A DNA stretch of 51,420 bases from JBFLVT01 sp036804525 (lineage in GTDB: Bacteria; Bacillota; Desulfotomaculia; Desulfotomaculales; JASEER01). Location of the stretch: NCBI GenBank assembly GCA_036804525.1, contig DAIRSE010000015.1, positions 1 through 51,420 on the forward strand, given 5' to 3'. Shown here piece after piece: positions 16,383-23,509 of this stretch (positions within the stretch are counted from its first letter, which is position 1; each line of letters begins with the position of its first letter). The notes under the pieces are model-generated. The model made no database searches. It was not told where the DNA came from and saw nothing but the letters and a program-made list of their open reading frames with translations. The position numbers were made by a program, and so were the translations under genes.

Positions 16383-17987
16383 TCACTTGACAAAAGCCAT
16401 TTTATTCAGCGGAACGGGCACGCCGAGGGCCACGCCGCCCTCCGTGTAAAAAAGCGGCACCGATCCGTCGTGCGCCCAGTACCAATCCGGATAGTACAAT
16501 GTCAGGGCCGGTACGTCCTGCGCATACAGTATTTGCGCCTTTTGCACCAGCGCCTTGCGCTGGGCCTCGTCGGTAGCGCGCACCTGGGCCTTGAGCGCCT
16601 TCAGCAGCTCGGGGTCGGCCTCAAAACGCGCGCTGTTGAAGCCCTTGCCCGTCACGCTGCGGTTAAGCTGCACCGGGTCGCCGCCCAGGCCGCCGTGCCC
16701 GCTCACGGCCAGGTCGAACTGCCACTTCAGCACCCGGTCGTCCACCGTCTTGCTCTCCAGGAGCCGGAGGTCGACCCTGATCCCGGCCTTCTCCAGCTGC
16801 TGTTTGATGACTTCGGCATCGCGCGCCAGGCTCGCCCCCGGCAGCGCGGACGCGGCTATCAGCTCCACCGTCAGCGGCCGGCCTTCGCGTGCGTAGAACC
16901 CGTCCGCCCCCTTGCGGTAGCCCAGCGACTCTAAAAGCGCCGCGGCTTTCTCCGGGCTGGGCGCGTACTGCTCGGCATCCGGGGCGTACCATTTACTGTC
17001 CGGGGGGATAAAGCCCGGATTGCCGGCCCTGGCCTGGCCGCGCTGGGCGACATCCACGATCTCCTGCCGGTCGATGATGTAGGCCAGCGCCTGGCGGAAC
17101 TCCCGGGAGCTGAAGGGCTCCTTCTTGTGGTTGATCATCAGCTTGGCATTCCAGTAGTACGGGCTCTTGATGACCGTAAAGCCCTCTTGGGCCAGCGCCT
17201 CGATGCTTTCGGGCGGAACGGACGCGGCGTTGATCTCCTTGCGCCGGAGGGCGGCCGGCGCCGTTCCCTCGTCCATCTTCACAAAGCGGAGTTCCTTGAC
17301 CGTCACACGGCCGCCGTAGTAGTCCTCGTTGGCCAGGTAATGGTACGTGCCCTGAGCCTTGTTGTAGTCGCCGTACTTAAAAGGTCCCGTGCCTACCAGC
17401 GCGGCCGGTTCCTGGAAGGTTTCCGGGTCCTTGACCGCACTCCAGATATGCTTCGGGATCAAGGGGAGCGTTCCGGCAATGTTATCCAGGAAGGGAGCAT
17501 ACGGTGCGTCCAGGGTGACGACCAGCGTCTTTTTATCGGGCGCCTCCGCCTTCTCCACCGGTGCGAGGTCGGTAAACTTATAGGCGTGTTCCTTAGCGTA
17601 GTTTATGGAAAAAGCGGCGTCCTCGGCCGTAAAGGGCCGGCCGTCATGCCACCGCACGCCGTCGCGCAGCTTGAAGGTCCAGACCTTGCCGCTCTCGTCA
17701 CAGGACCAGCTCTCGGCCAGAGCAGGAACAAAACCTTTTTCGTCCTTCCACACCAACGTGTCGAACAAAAGGCTCATCCGGATGTACCCCGGTCCGCGCT
17801 GGTAATGCGCAAACGGGCTCGGGAAGCCCCAGTCGCCCGTGGAGTCGGCGATCGTGTAGACCGCCGGAGTAGAGGGCACCGGTTTCTCCGCCGTTTTTGC
17901 CGGAGAGTTCCCGCTGCGGCACCCAGCAGCGGCCAGAAGCAGAAGGAGGGCGAGCAAAACCAAACCGGTGGTGCAAATCCGTCGCAT
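16383..17987 (-). CDS. Solute-binding lipoprotein, SBP family 5 (DppA/OppA/NikA)
   Basis: A 534-residue protein with ATG 17987 eight bases after GGAGGTGG. The signal peptide ends LAAAGC with the lipidated cysteine near residue 23. Family hallmarks: VWTFKLRDGVRWHDGRPFTA, GTGPFKYGDYNKA, FRQALAYIIDRQEIVD. The first mature block, ADSTGDWGFPSPFAHYQRGP, is a variation seen in FmdE-linked and metal-linked members rather than in classical peptide binders. It captures the ligand for the downstream permeases. Ligand unknown; context with FmdE suggests molybdenum/tungsten cofactor metabolism or another metal complex (inference). Confidence 0.86.
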   Translation of the reverse strand: MRRICTTGLVLLALLLLLAAAGCRSGNSPAKTAEKPVPSTPAVYTIADSTGDWGFPSPFAHYQRGPGYIRMSLLFDTLVWKDEKGFVPALAESWSCDESGKVWTFKLRDGVRWHDGRPFTAEDAAFSINYAKEHAYKFTDLAPVEKAEAPDKKTLVVTLDAPYAPFLDNIAGTLPLIPKHIWSAVKDPETFQEPAALVGTGPFKYGDYNKAQGTYHYLANEDYYGGRVTVKELRFVKMDEGTAPAALRRKEINAASVPPESIEALAQEGFTVIKSPYYWNAKLMINHKKEPFSSREFRQALAYIIDRQEIVDVAQRGQARAGNPGFIPPDSKWYAPDAEQYAPSPEKAAALLESLGYRKGADGFYAREGRPLTVELIAASALPGASLARDAEVIKQQLEKAGIRVDLRLLESKTVDDRVLKWQFDLAVSGHGGLGGDPVQLNRSVTGKGFNSARFEADPELLKALKAQVRATDEAQRKALVQKAQILYAQDVPALTLYYPDWYWAHDGSVPLFYTEGGVALGVPVPLNKMAFVK

Positions 17988-18006
17988 CTGAAGCCCACCT
18001 CCTCAT

Positions 18007-18621
18007 CTACCTGCTGCCCGCCGGCGGCGCGGCGTAGCTGTCGGCACAGGGAATGCAGACCGGCTTACCGTCGCGCATCCGCACGCGCGGCTCCATCGCC
18101 GCCTCGCCGCAGGAGGCGCAGACCACCGAGGGGAAGATGCGCGCCTTCGGCGGCAGGTCGAGGCGCACCTCACGGATGTCCAACAGTTCTTCTTTCGGCA
18201 TCTCCAAGAGTTCGCGGATCCTGGCTTCCCGCTTGGCGGCGAAGGCTTCCCGCTCCTCCGGGCCGGCCGCCCCAGCCATCACCTTGTTCATCAGCGCGAC
18301 GTAGGAGGGATCGCTCTGCCCCGCGGAGCGCACAGCGATCCGTACCGCCCGCCCGCTCTTGCGGCTGCCGATGGTGAAGACCTGCTTGCCGTAGTTCCGG
18401 AAAATAAGGTTCCCCTTGCCGAAGGTGCAGCCCGTCAGAACCTGGACCGCATCGACCGCGCAGCAGTCGTTTTCCACGATGGCCACCAGCTCCTCATCCT
18501 CGGCGCGCATCTCCCGCAGCCGCTCCAGCGCCGCCAGGGCCGCGCGGTAGCCGTTCGCCAGTCCCGGGCAGGCATGGCCGTGGAAGGCCATCACCCTTTC
18601 CCAATCCGATACTTGACACAT
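18007..18621 (-). CDS. FmdE-family protein with C-terminal zinc finger
   Basis: A 204-residue protein. The FmdE domain (Pfam PF02663) is visible as FHGHACPGLANGYR near the N-terminus and ENDCCAVDAVQVLTGCTFGK with NLIFRNYGKQVFT in the middle. The C-terminus is a treble-clef type zinc site, CASCGEAAMEPRVR with CIPC after it. In methanogens fmdE lies in molybdenum formylmethanofuran dehydrogenase operons, though the protein is not a catalytic subunit; bacterial homologues are widespread and linked to Mo/W or metal uptake. Here it heads an ABC importer operon, 19 bases before the binding protein, behind a structured leader. Family is secure; role is not. Confidence 0.85.
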   Translation of the reverse strand: MCQVSDWERVMAFHGHACPGLANGYRAALAALERLREMRAEDEELVAIVENDCCAVDAVQVLTGCTFGKGNLIFRNYGKQVFTIGSRKSGRAVRIAVRSAGQSDPSYVALMNKVMAGAAGPEEREAFAAKREARIRELLEMPKEELLDIREVRLDLPPKARIFPSVVCASCGEAAMEPRVRMRDGKPVCIPCADSYAAPPAGSR

Positions 18622-18656
18622 CTTCGCACCATCCTCCTTTTCTTTTCTATGAAAGA

Positions 18657-18756
18657 CAAAAAACCACGAAGGCCTCCCGCTTCGGCGGGTGCGAACCTCC
18701 GTGGTTCGTTTCCAAACACTGGGATGAAAACTTGCGGGTGGCGGCTACTTGCCGCC
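18657..18756 (-). promoter_or_regulatory. Candidate riboswitch/attenuator leader (copy B)
   Basis: Minus-strand leader of the FmdE-ABC operon. Order: hairpin GGCGGC/GCCGCC (18740-18756), block CATCCCAGTG...AACGA (18706-18726), ACCACGGAGG (18696-18705) pairing over ten positions with CCTTCGTGGT (18663-18672), an inner CCCGC-CGAA-GCGGG hairpin, and six Us, all upstream of the GGAGG site of the first gene. Element order and key bases match the leader at 8839-8939. A terminator-controlled riboswitch is the natural reading. Moco/Tuco RNAs are known for Mo/W genes, but I could not match this to that consensus by eye. Confidence 0.72.
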
Positions 18757-19174
18757 GTTATGATTTAAAAATTGATTCGGTGAAAACCTTCATATTCCTT
18801 CTTTATATAACTTGTTGAGGTGACAAGATCGGTGCGTGGAGCGGGTATCTCCCGCGCACGAGAGTTTTTCGACCCTGATGCGGCAAATGAAGGAATTGGC
18901 ATTTTGGGGGGGCAGGCGATGTTGTGGCATTGATAAGCGATTGCACCCAGCCGGCTGTCGCCGCACCAGCGGCGGGCAGGCGGCGGATCAGCGCCGGCGG
19001 TTGATCTGCCAACCGCCAGGACGATTACGGAGAAGCTGCCGAAAGGCATTCGGCCCAAACCACTGACGGCGCCTCGATTTCGGTCCGGAAAGGTGCTATT
19101 CACGGATTGATCCCTTGAGACAGACGCAATATAATCTCAGGAAAAAGCTTATTTTGGTTTTTTAGGGGAAAGGA
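18757..19174. other. Intergenic, no gene seen
   Basis: A divergent intergenic stretch between the minus-strand FmdE operon and the plus-strand regulator. AT-rich at 18770-18815 (likely promoters for the FmdE operon), then GC-rich sequence without a coding frame that has a start, Shine-Dalgarno site and family match. A G7 run at 18906-18912 is outside any gene. Confidence 0.6.
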
Positions 19175-19897
19175 ATGTTGCACCAGGTGACGCTTACACG
19201 CCGCCGTACGGAATTCTTGGCCAAGATCCTCAGGCTGTTTGAAGCTATGGGGGAACCGGTGCATTATACTGCTGTGGCCGAGGCGCTCGGCGTGAGTAAG
19301 TGGACGGCCTACGATATGCTGAAGGCGCTGGAGGAAGACGGGTTCCTGGATAGCGTGTACGCCGTGAACCGTGAAGAACGGGTTCCGGGACGGTCGATGG
19401 TGGTTTTCCGGCCTACGGAACGCGCTTGGCGGTGGCGGGAAAACGGCGGTCCGGAGTGTGTCGACCGGGTGCAGGCGATCGGGGGGGGGGAATGGTCCGC
19501 TATCCGGAAAGAACTCCTGGGTTTGCTGGATCAAGTTAAGAGCGGCGGGGCGCGGAAAGTGATTGATGAACTGCTGGACACGATGCCGGCCATCGAACGT
19601 CCGGTAGCCCTCGGCGCGTATACTATCGTTCTCCTGATCGTCTATCTCGAGCATCTGGGCGCTCGCGGGCTGGCGACGGTTCAGAATATCCTGCATGCGG
19701 CCGCCAGGCCGGAAATAACCTTAAGCCTTTTTGCCGGTACGGCCATCGGTTCGGCTATCAGGGGGGTGAAAGACAGTCTGCACAAGAGGATCGAGGCACA
19801 GGTCCGGCGATTCCTCGAATCCATTGGTGAATGTAATGCGCGCGAGGGCAAACTGCTGGTCGGCTTTTTGCGACAGGCCCTGGAACGCAGTCTCTAA
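19175..19897 (+). CDS. Winged-helix/HTH transcriptional regulator
   Basis: A 240-residue protein, ATG 19175 six bases after AGGGG. Residues about 10-60 form a winged helix (EPVHYTAVAEALGVSKWTAY as HTH, then LKALEEDGFLDSVYAV). The rest is helical and unassigned; a hydrophobic stretch near 150-165 (GAYTIVLLIVYLEHL) may be a buried helix or ligand pocket. It stands 75 bases ahead of a radical SAM/acyltransferase/patatin operon on the same strand and is its likely regulator. A run of ten Gs (19481-19490) lies inside the coding sequence. Related single-copy regulators precede similar radical SAM genes in Clostridia, as far as I recall; not verifiable here. Confidence 0.75.
   Translation: MLHQVTLTRRRTEFLAKILRLFEAMGEPVHYTAVAEALGVSKWTAYDMLKALEEDGFLDSVYAVNREERVPGRSMVVFRPTERAWRWRENGGPECVDRVQAIGGGEWSAIRKELLGLLDQVKSGGARKVIDELLDTMPAIERPVALGAYTIVLLIVYLEHLGARGLATVQNILHAAARPEITLSLFAGTAIGSAIRGVKDSLHKRIEAQVRRFLESIGECNAREGKLLVGFLRQALERSL
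19481..19490 (+). repeat. Ten-G homopolymer inside a coding sequence
   Basis: Codons ATC GGG GGG GGG GAA TGG encode I-G-G-G-E-W in the regulator. Tracts of this length are prone to slippage; a change of one base would end the protein within a few dozen codons. Confidence 0.95.
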
Positions 19898-19972
19898 TTT
19901 TTTTACATAATTTTTGGGTCTCTTTGGTTTATGGGGTAAGACGGGATTTTAGGAAAGGAGGAGCGGTTCCGT

Positions 19973-21337
19973 ATGTCCTGGCAGTCCAGTTTATTGAATA
20001 ACCGTATTTCGGCGGAGGTAGTCGAACAGACCCTAGCCTACGCGGCTAAGGACCCCGAGAACAACATTCCGCGGCTTTTCAACCTGGCCCGGGCTTTAGC
20101 CGTCCGGGAGGAGCACAAGAAGCAGGTCGACAGGGTTGCCGAGGTTTACCGCGAGAACCCGGCCATGCGTGCCTACATTAACAATCTGGCGGCGAAAACA
20201 CATCCCAACATCCGGAAACGACTGGTCTTCAACTGGTTTGCGCGGGCGATGCTGACCGGTATCCCCCGGCAGCGCCGCTTGACGGAGGAGCTGGGCTTCA
20301 ATGTTCCCAACTTTATCCTGGTGGATCCGACAAGCGCCTGCAACCTGGCCTGCGAGGGGTGCTGGGCGGGCAGGTACTCGCCGAAGAATTCCCTCGCGCC
20401 GGAAAGAATCGACCGGCTTTTCGACGAGGCCAAGGAGCTGGGGATCTATTGGATCGTCTTTTCGGGCGGGGAACCCCTGGTTTACCCGCACCTTTTCGAC
20501 CTGATGGCCAAGCACGGCGACATGGCCTTCATGGCCTACACCAACGGTACGCTCATCGACGAACGGCTGGCCGACCGGATCATCGAGGTCGGCAACTTCA
20601 GTCCCGCCATCAGCCTGGAGGGCTGGCGCGACCGAACGGACGCCCGCCGCGGGGCCGGCACCTTTGACAGGGTCATGCGGGCCATGGACCTTTTGCGCGA
20701 GCGGGGTGCCGTTTTCGGAGTCTCCATTACCATCACCCGGCAGAATGTCGATGAAGTCACCAGCGATGCGTTTATCGACTTCTTGATCGAGAAAGGCGTG
20801 GCCTACGGCTGGACCTTCCACTATATCCCGGTCGGGCGCGACCCGAATCCGGACCTGATGATCACTCCCCGGCAGCGGGCCTACCTGGCGGAGCGCATCC
20901 CCTACATCCGGGCGCACAAGCCGATCCTCATCGCCGACTTCTGGAATGACGGGGAACTGACGGGGGGCTGCATCGCCGCCGGCCGCCGCTACTTCCACAT
21001 CAACGCCGCCGGTGAGGTGGAGCCCTGTGCTTTCGTCCACTTTGCGGTGGACAATATCAACCATAAGAGCCTGAAGGAGGTTCTGGGGTCGCCTCTCTTC
21101 CGGGCCTACCAGAAACGACAGCCCTTCTCCGAAAACCTCCTGCGGCCGTGTCCGATCATCGACTGCCCGTCGGCGTTGCGGGAGATCGTGGCCGAATCCG
21201 GCGCCCGGCCGACCCATAAGGGGGCGGAAACCGTACTGACGGGGACGGCAGCCGCGCACCTGGACCGCCGTGCGGCCGAATGGGGCGCCGTCGCCGACGA
21301 AATCTGGGTGAAACTGCACGGGCGGTGCCAGGTATGA
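19973..21337 (+). CDS. Radical SAM protein of a putative lipid-modification operon
   Basis: A 454-residue protein, ATG 19973 with AAAGGAGGAGC upstream. An N-terminal helical region of about 110 residues precedes the radical SAM core; the motif CNLACEGC gives C123, C127 and C130. Other core elements: FSGGEPLVYPHLF (GGEP), AYTNGTLID, AISLEGWRDRTDARRG. The C-terminal part has GGCIAAGRRYFHINAAGEVEPC and LLRPCPIIDCPSALR, consistent with auxiliary-cluster cysteines. It overlaps the acyltransferase gene (ATGA), and a patatin-like gene follows. Radical SAM enzymes are known to join acyl chains into membrane-spanning lipids in some anaerobes; involvement in lipid tailoring here is inference from the neighbours. 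Confidence 0.85.
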   Translation: MSWQSSLLNNRISAEVVEQTLAYAAKDPENNIPRLFNLARALAVREEHKKQVDRVAEVYRENPAMRAYINNLAAKTHPNIRKRLVFNWFARAMLTGIPRQRRLTEELGFNVPNFILVDPTSACNLACEGCWAGRYSPKNSLAPERIDRLFDEAKELGIYWIVFSGGEPLVYPHLFDLMAKHGDMAFMAYTNGTLIDERLADRIIEVGNFSPAISLEGWRDRTDARRGAGTFDRVMRAMDLLRERGAVFGVSITITRQNVDEVTSDAFIDFLIEKGVAYGWTFHYIPVGRDPNPDLMITPRQRAYLAERIPYIRAHKPILIADFWNDGELTGGCIAAGRRYFHINAAGEVEPCAFVHFAVDNINHKSLKEVLGSPLFRAYQKRQPFSENLLRPCPIIDCPSALREIVAESGARPTHKGAETVLTGTAAAHLDRRAAEWGAVADEIWVKLHGRCQV

Positions 21338-22026
21338 GCGACCGCCGGCCGGTAGTAAGGGGGTCCCCTGCCGGATCGGACGCAGGCTACCGCTTGGTCC
21401 GGTTCCTGCTCTCGCTATTGTTTCGTATTACCGGGGGGCTGGTGGTCAGGGGAAAAGAACAGATTCCGCTGGATGCGCCGCTTATTGTCGTTGCCAATCA
21501 TGCCAGCCTCGCGGACGGGATTGTTCTGGTCGCCGCTTTTCCGCGACGAGTGGCCTCGTTGTCAGCGGCATATCTCTTTGAGCGGCCGATTGCCGGCCCG
21601 TTACTGCGCTGGTTCGGGGCGATCCCCGTCGAAGGAGGGCCGGGTGCGGCGGCCGGAATAAGAAAGGCGCTGCACCTTCTGGAGACCGGGGGGGCGCTCA
21701 TGGTTTTCCCTGAAGGAGGGGTGGGTCCGGGTCACCGGCCTTTTGAACCGGGATGGGCCTACCTGGCCTTGAAGGCGGGGGCGACCGTGCTTCCGGTCGG
21801 CATCCGGGGAAGCGGGCACTTGCTTCCTCCGGGGACGATGCGCCCGCACAGGGCAAAGGTAGAAGTAGCCATCGGTCAGCCCTTTACGGTGGCGCGGACT
21901 GCCCGGCCGCGCCGGGCGGAGATGGCCTCTCTGAACACGATGATGGAGAAGCAGTTATGGTATCTTTGCGATAGCGTGAGCGAGCATCCTGACAAGGGGG
22001 ATCGGATGGTGAAGGCGGAAAAGTGA
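21334..22026 (+). CDS. 1-acyl-sn-glycerol-3-phosphate acyltransferase (PlsC-like)
   Basis: A 230-residue protein starting at the ATG overlapping the radical SAM stop (ATGA at 21334-21337). The NHxxxxD motif is NHASLAD, followed by GAIPVEGG, and the substrate motif FPEGGVGPG. A hydrophobic helix lies near residues 20-38 (RFLLSLLFRITGGLVV), so it is membrane associated. It transfers an acyl chain to lysophosphatidate or a related lipid. Coupled by overlap both to the radical SAM gene before it and to the patatin gene after it (GTGA). Confidence 0.88.
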   Translation: MSDRRPVVRGSPAGSDAGYRLVRFLLSLLFRITGGLVVRGKEQIPLDAPLIVVANHASLADGIVLVAAFPRRVASLSAAYLFERPIAGPLLRWFGAIPVEGGPGAAAGIRKALHLLETGGALMVFPEGGVGPGHRPFEPGWAYLALKAGATVLPVGIRGSGHLLPPGTMRPHRAKVEVAIGQPFTVARTARPRRAEMASLNTMMEKQLWYLCDSVSEHPDKGDRMVKAEK

Positions 22027-22883
22027 GGAAGGTGCGGTTGGGCTTGGCCCTAGGCGGCGGGGGAGCCCGGGGCTATGCCCACCTGGGGGTCATAAAGGTA
22101 CTGCAGAAGACAGGCATCTCCATCGACGTCCTGGCGGGAAGCAGTATGGGCGCCGTCGTGGGCGCGGCTTATGCTACGGGTTACAGCATTGCGGAGATGG
22201 AAAGCATCGCCCGGAATACCCGCTGGGGAGAACTGCTTCGCCTGGCGGATATCACCTTTCCCCGCCACGGCCTGATCCTTGGCCGCCGGCTGGAAGATTA
22301 TTATTTCTCCATAATCGGCGGGCGGAAGTTTGCCGAGTTGCGAAAACCATTGACGGTCGTCGCCTGCGACCTGATTAGCGGAGACGAGGTAAGGCTGCGG
22401 TCAGGACCGCTGGCGCGTGCCCTGCGGGCCAGCACCGCTATCCCGGGGATCTTTGCGCCCGTTTTCCTGGATGACCGTGTCCTGGTCGACGGGTGCGTGG
22501 TCAGTCCGGTGCCGCTACTGGCGGCGGTGGAAATGGGGGCTTCCGTGGTTATTGCCGTGGATGTCGGCACGGCGAGAGATCGTCCTGCGGCGGCCTTCCG
22601 GGCGGGGGAGATTTGCTGCAGGTTACTGTTCAAGCATGGCCGGGATTGGTACCCGGAGTCGCGACCGCCGGGTTTTCTGGGCATTGTGGGACGTTCATTA
22701 ATGTTGAACTGGCAACAGAACAGCCGGCTGGATTCTCCCTGTGGTGCGGTGACGGTGCTCTTAATCAAACCACGGGTGGAAAGAGTGCGATGGTATGAGT
22801 TCCAGAGGGTGGACGAGTGCGTGGCTGCAGGGGAGGAAGCGGGGCGCCGGGTCCTTGACCAGCTCCAAAAGCTGATCGAATGA
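22023..22883 (+). CDS. Patatin-like phospholipase (RssA/NTE type)
   Basis: A 286-residue protein, GTG 22023 overlapping the upstream stop. Oxyanion loop LALGGGGARGYAHLGV at residues 7-22, nucleophile elbow GSSMG (Ser about 41), and catalytic Asp in VDGCVVS, where the usual DG[GA] is DGC. Cleaves acyl ester bonds of phospholipids. Together with the acyltransferase it would allow removal and replacement of acyl chains around the action of the radical SAM enzyme. No signal peptide; cytoplasmic or peripheral. Confidence 0.88.
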   Translation: MRKVRLGLALGGGGARGYAHLGVIKVLQKTGISIDVLAGSSMGAVVGAAYATGYSIAEMESIARNTRWGELLRLADITFPRHGLILGRRLEDYYFSIIGGRKFAELRKPLTVVACDLISGDEVRLRSGPLARALRASTAIPGIFAPVFLDDRVLVDGCVVSPVPLLAAVEMGASVVIAVDVGTARDRPAAAFRAGEICCRLLFKHGRDWYPESRPPGFLGIVGRSLMLNWQQNSRLDSPCGAVTVLLIKPRVERVRWYEFQRVDECVAAGEEAGRRVLDQLQKLIE

Positions 22884-23332
22884 ATACTGGTTAGGGTCAG
22901 CGGTCTCCGGCGCCGGGATTTCCGCAGCTATGCTGTTCAGGTTATTGCTTTTCATGGTGGCGCATAAATCCCCCCAAGGGGATTTTGTGGACATTAGCGA
23001 TCAGGTTGTGATGGGTTTTCCGGCTTAGTGCCAGACTTCACAAATATTGCAGGTAAAAGACAAAGCTACTTATGCTATTACTATCCTTATGCAGTAAGGG
23101 TCTTGTCTAAATGTATATGAAAAATTTATCCAAAATGAAGGAACCGGTAGAAATATGTCGAATTTCGGACCATAGTCCTAGCCCACTGGGACTATAGTCC
23201 GAAGGTTGCTACGATCCGCACAGTCTTCCGTCTCCGGTATGCAAGCGTTAACAGGATGATAAGTGGATAAAGAGTAACAAATTTCACAAGTTGTACATGA
23301 TCTTATAATAAACAAATAATATATTGTACTCC
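22884..23332. other. Intergenic with a long imperfect hairpin
   Basis: No coding sequence. Minus-strand 22890-22990 contains a decayed reading AEIPAPETADPNQ, similar to AEIPAPDTGDPDQ of the small zinc-ribbon gene at 27763-27960. At 23165-23206 TTCGGACCATAGTCC pairs with GGACTATAGTCCGAA (one mismatch); it lacks a U-run, so it is not an obvious terminator. Confidence 0.5.
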
Positions 23333-23418
23333 ACAAAAAGGCAAAGCCGCCGAAAGGCGGCGGCGCAAAGCTATAGGGACTAACGCGGGATACCGCTATG
23401 TCAGCCAGTTGCTGGGGG
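23333..23418 (+). promoter_or_regulatory. Cyclic di-GMP-I (GEMM) riboswitch
   Basis: Matches the GEMM-I aptamer by eye: AAAAAGGCAAAGCC, then a P2 hairpin GCCGCC-GAAA-GGCGGC with the GAAA tetraloop, GCGCAAAGC, an internal P3 stem, and the closing block ATGTCAGCCAGTTGCTGG. An intrinsic terminator follows at 23439-23467, upstream of a DUF342 gene, so binding of cyclic di-GMP should switch transcription of the downstream genes. Direction (on or off) cannot be settled without folding. A cyclic di-GMP phosphodiesterase gene lies in the same run. Confidence 0.88.
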
Positions 23419-23438
23419 ATGGAATCGCAATGTGTATT

Positions 23439-23467
23439 ACCCACCCTTACTGGCGGTGGGTTTTTTA
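23439..23467 (+). terminator. Intrinsic terminator of the riboswitch expression platform
   Basis: ACCCACC (23439-23445) pairs with GGTGGGT (23455-23461), followed by a run of Us. It lies between the aptamer and the DUF342 gene. Confidence 0.85.
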
Positions 23468-23509
23468 TCTTGTCGTAAAGACACTCCACACTTTGGGGGA
23501 TGACTCGAA

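Noticed and set aside
17127..18377. Plus-strand frame of 416 codons
   Set aside because: Opposite the binding-protein and FmdE genes; low-complexity arginine/proline-rich end; no site.
20096..21319. Minus-strand frame of 407 codons
   Set aside because: Antisense to the radical SAM gene at 19973-21337, whose CxxxCxxC and GGEP motifs are intact.
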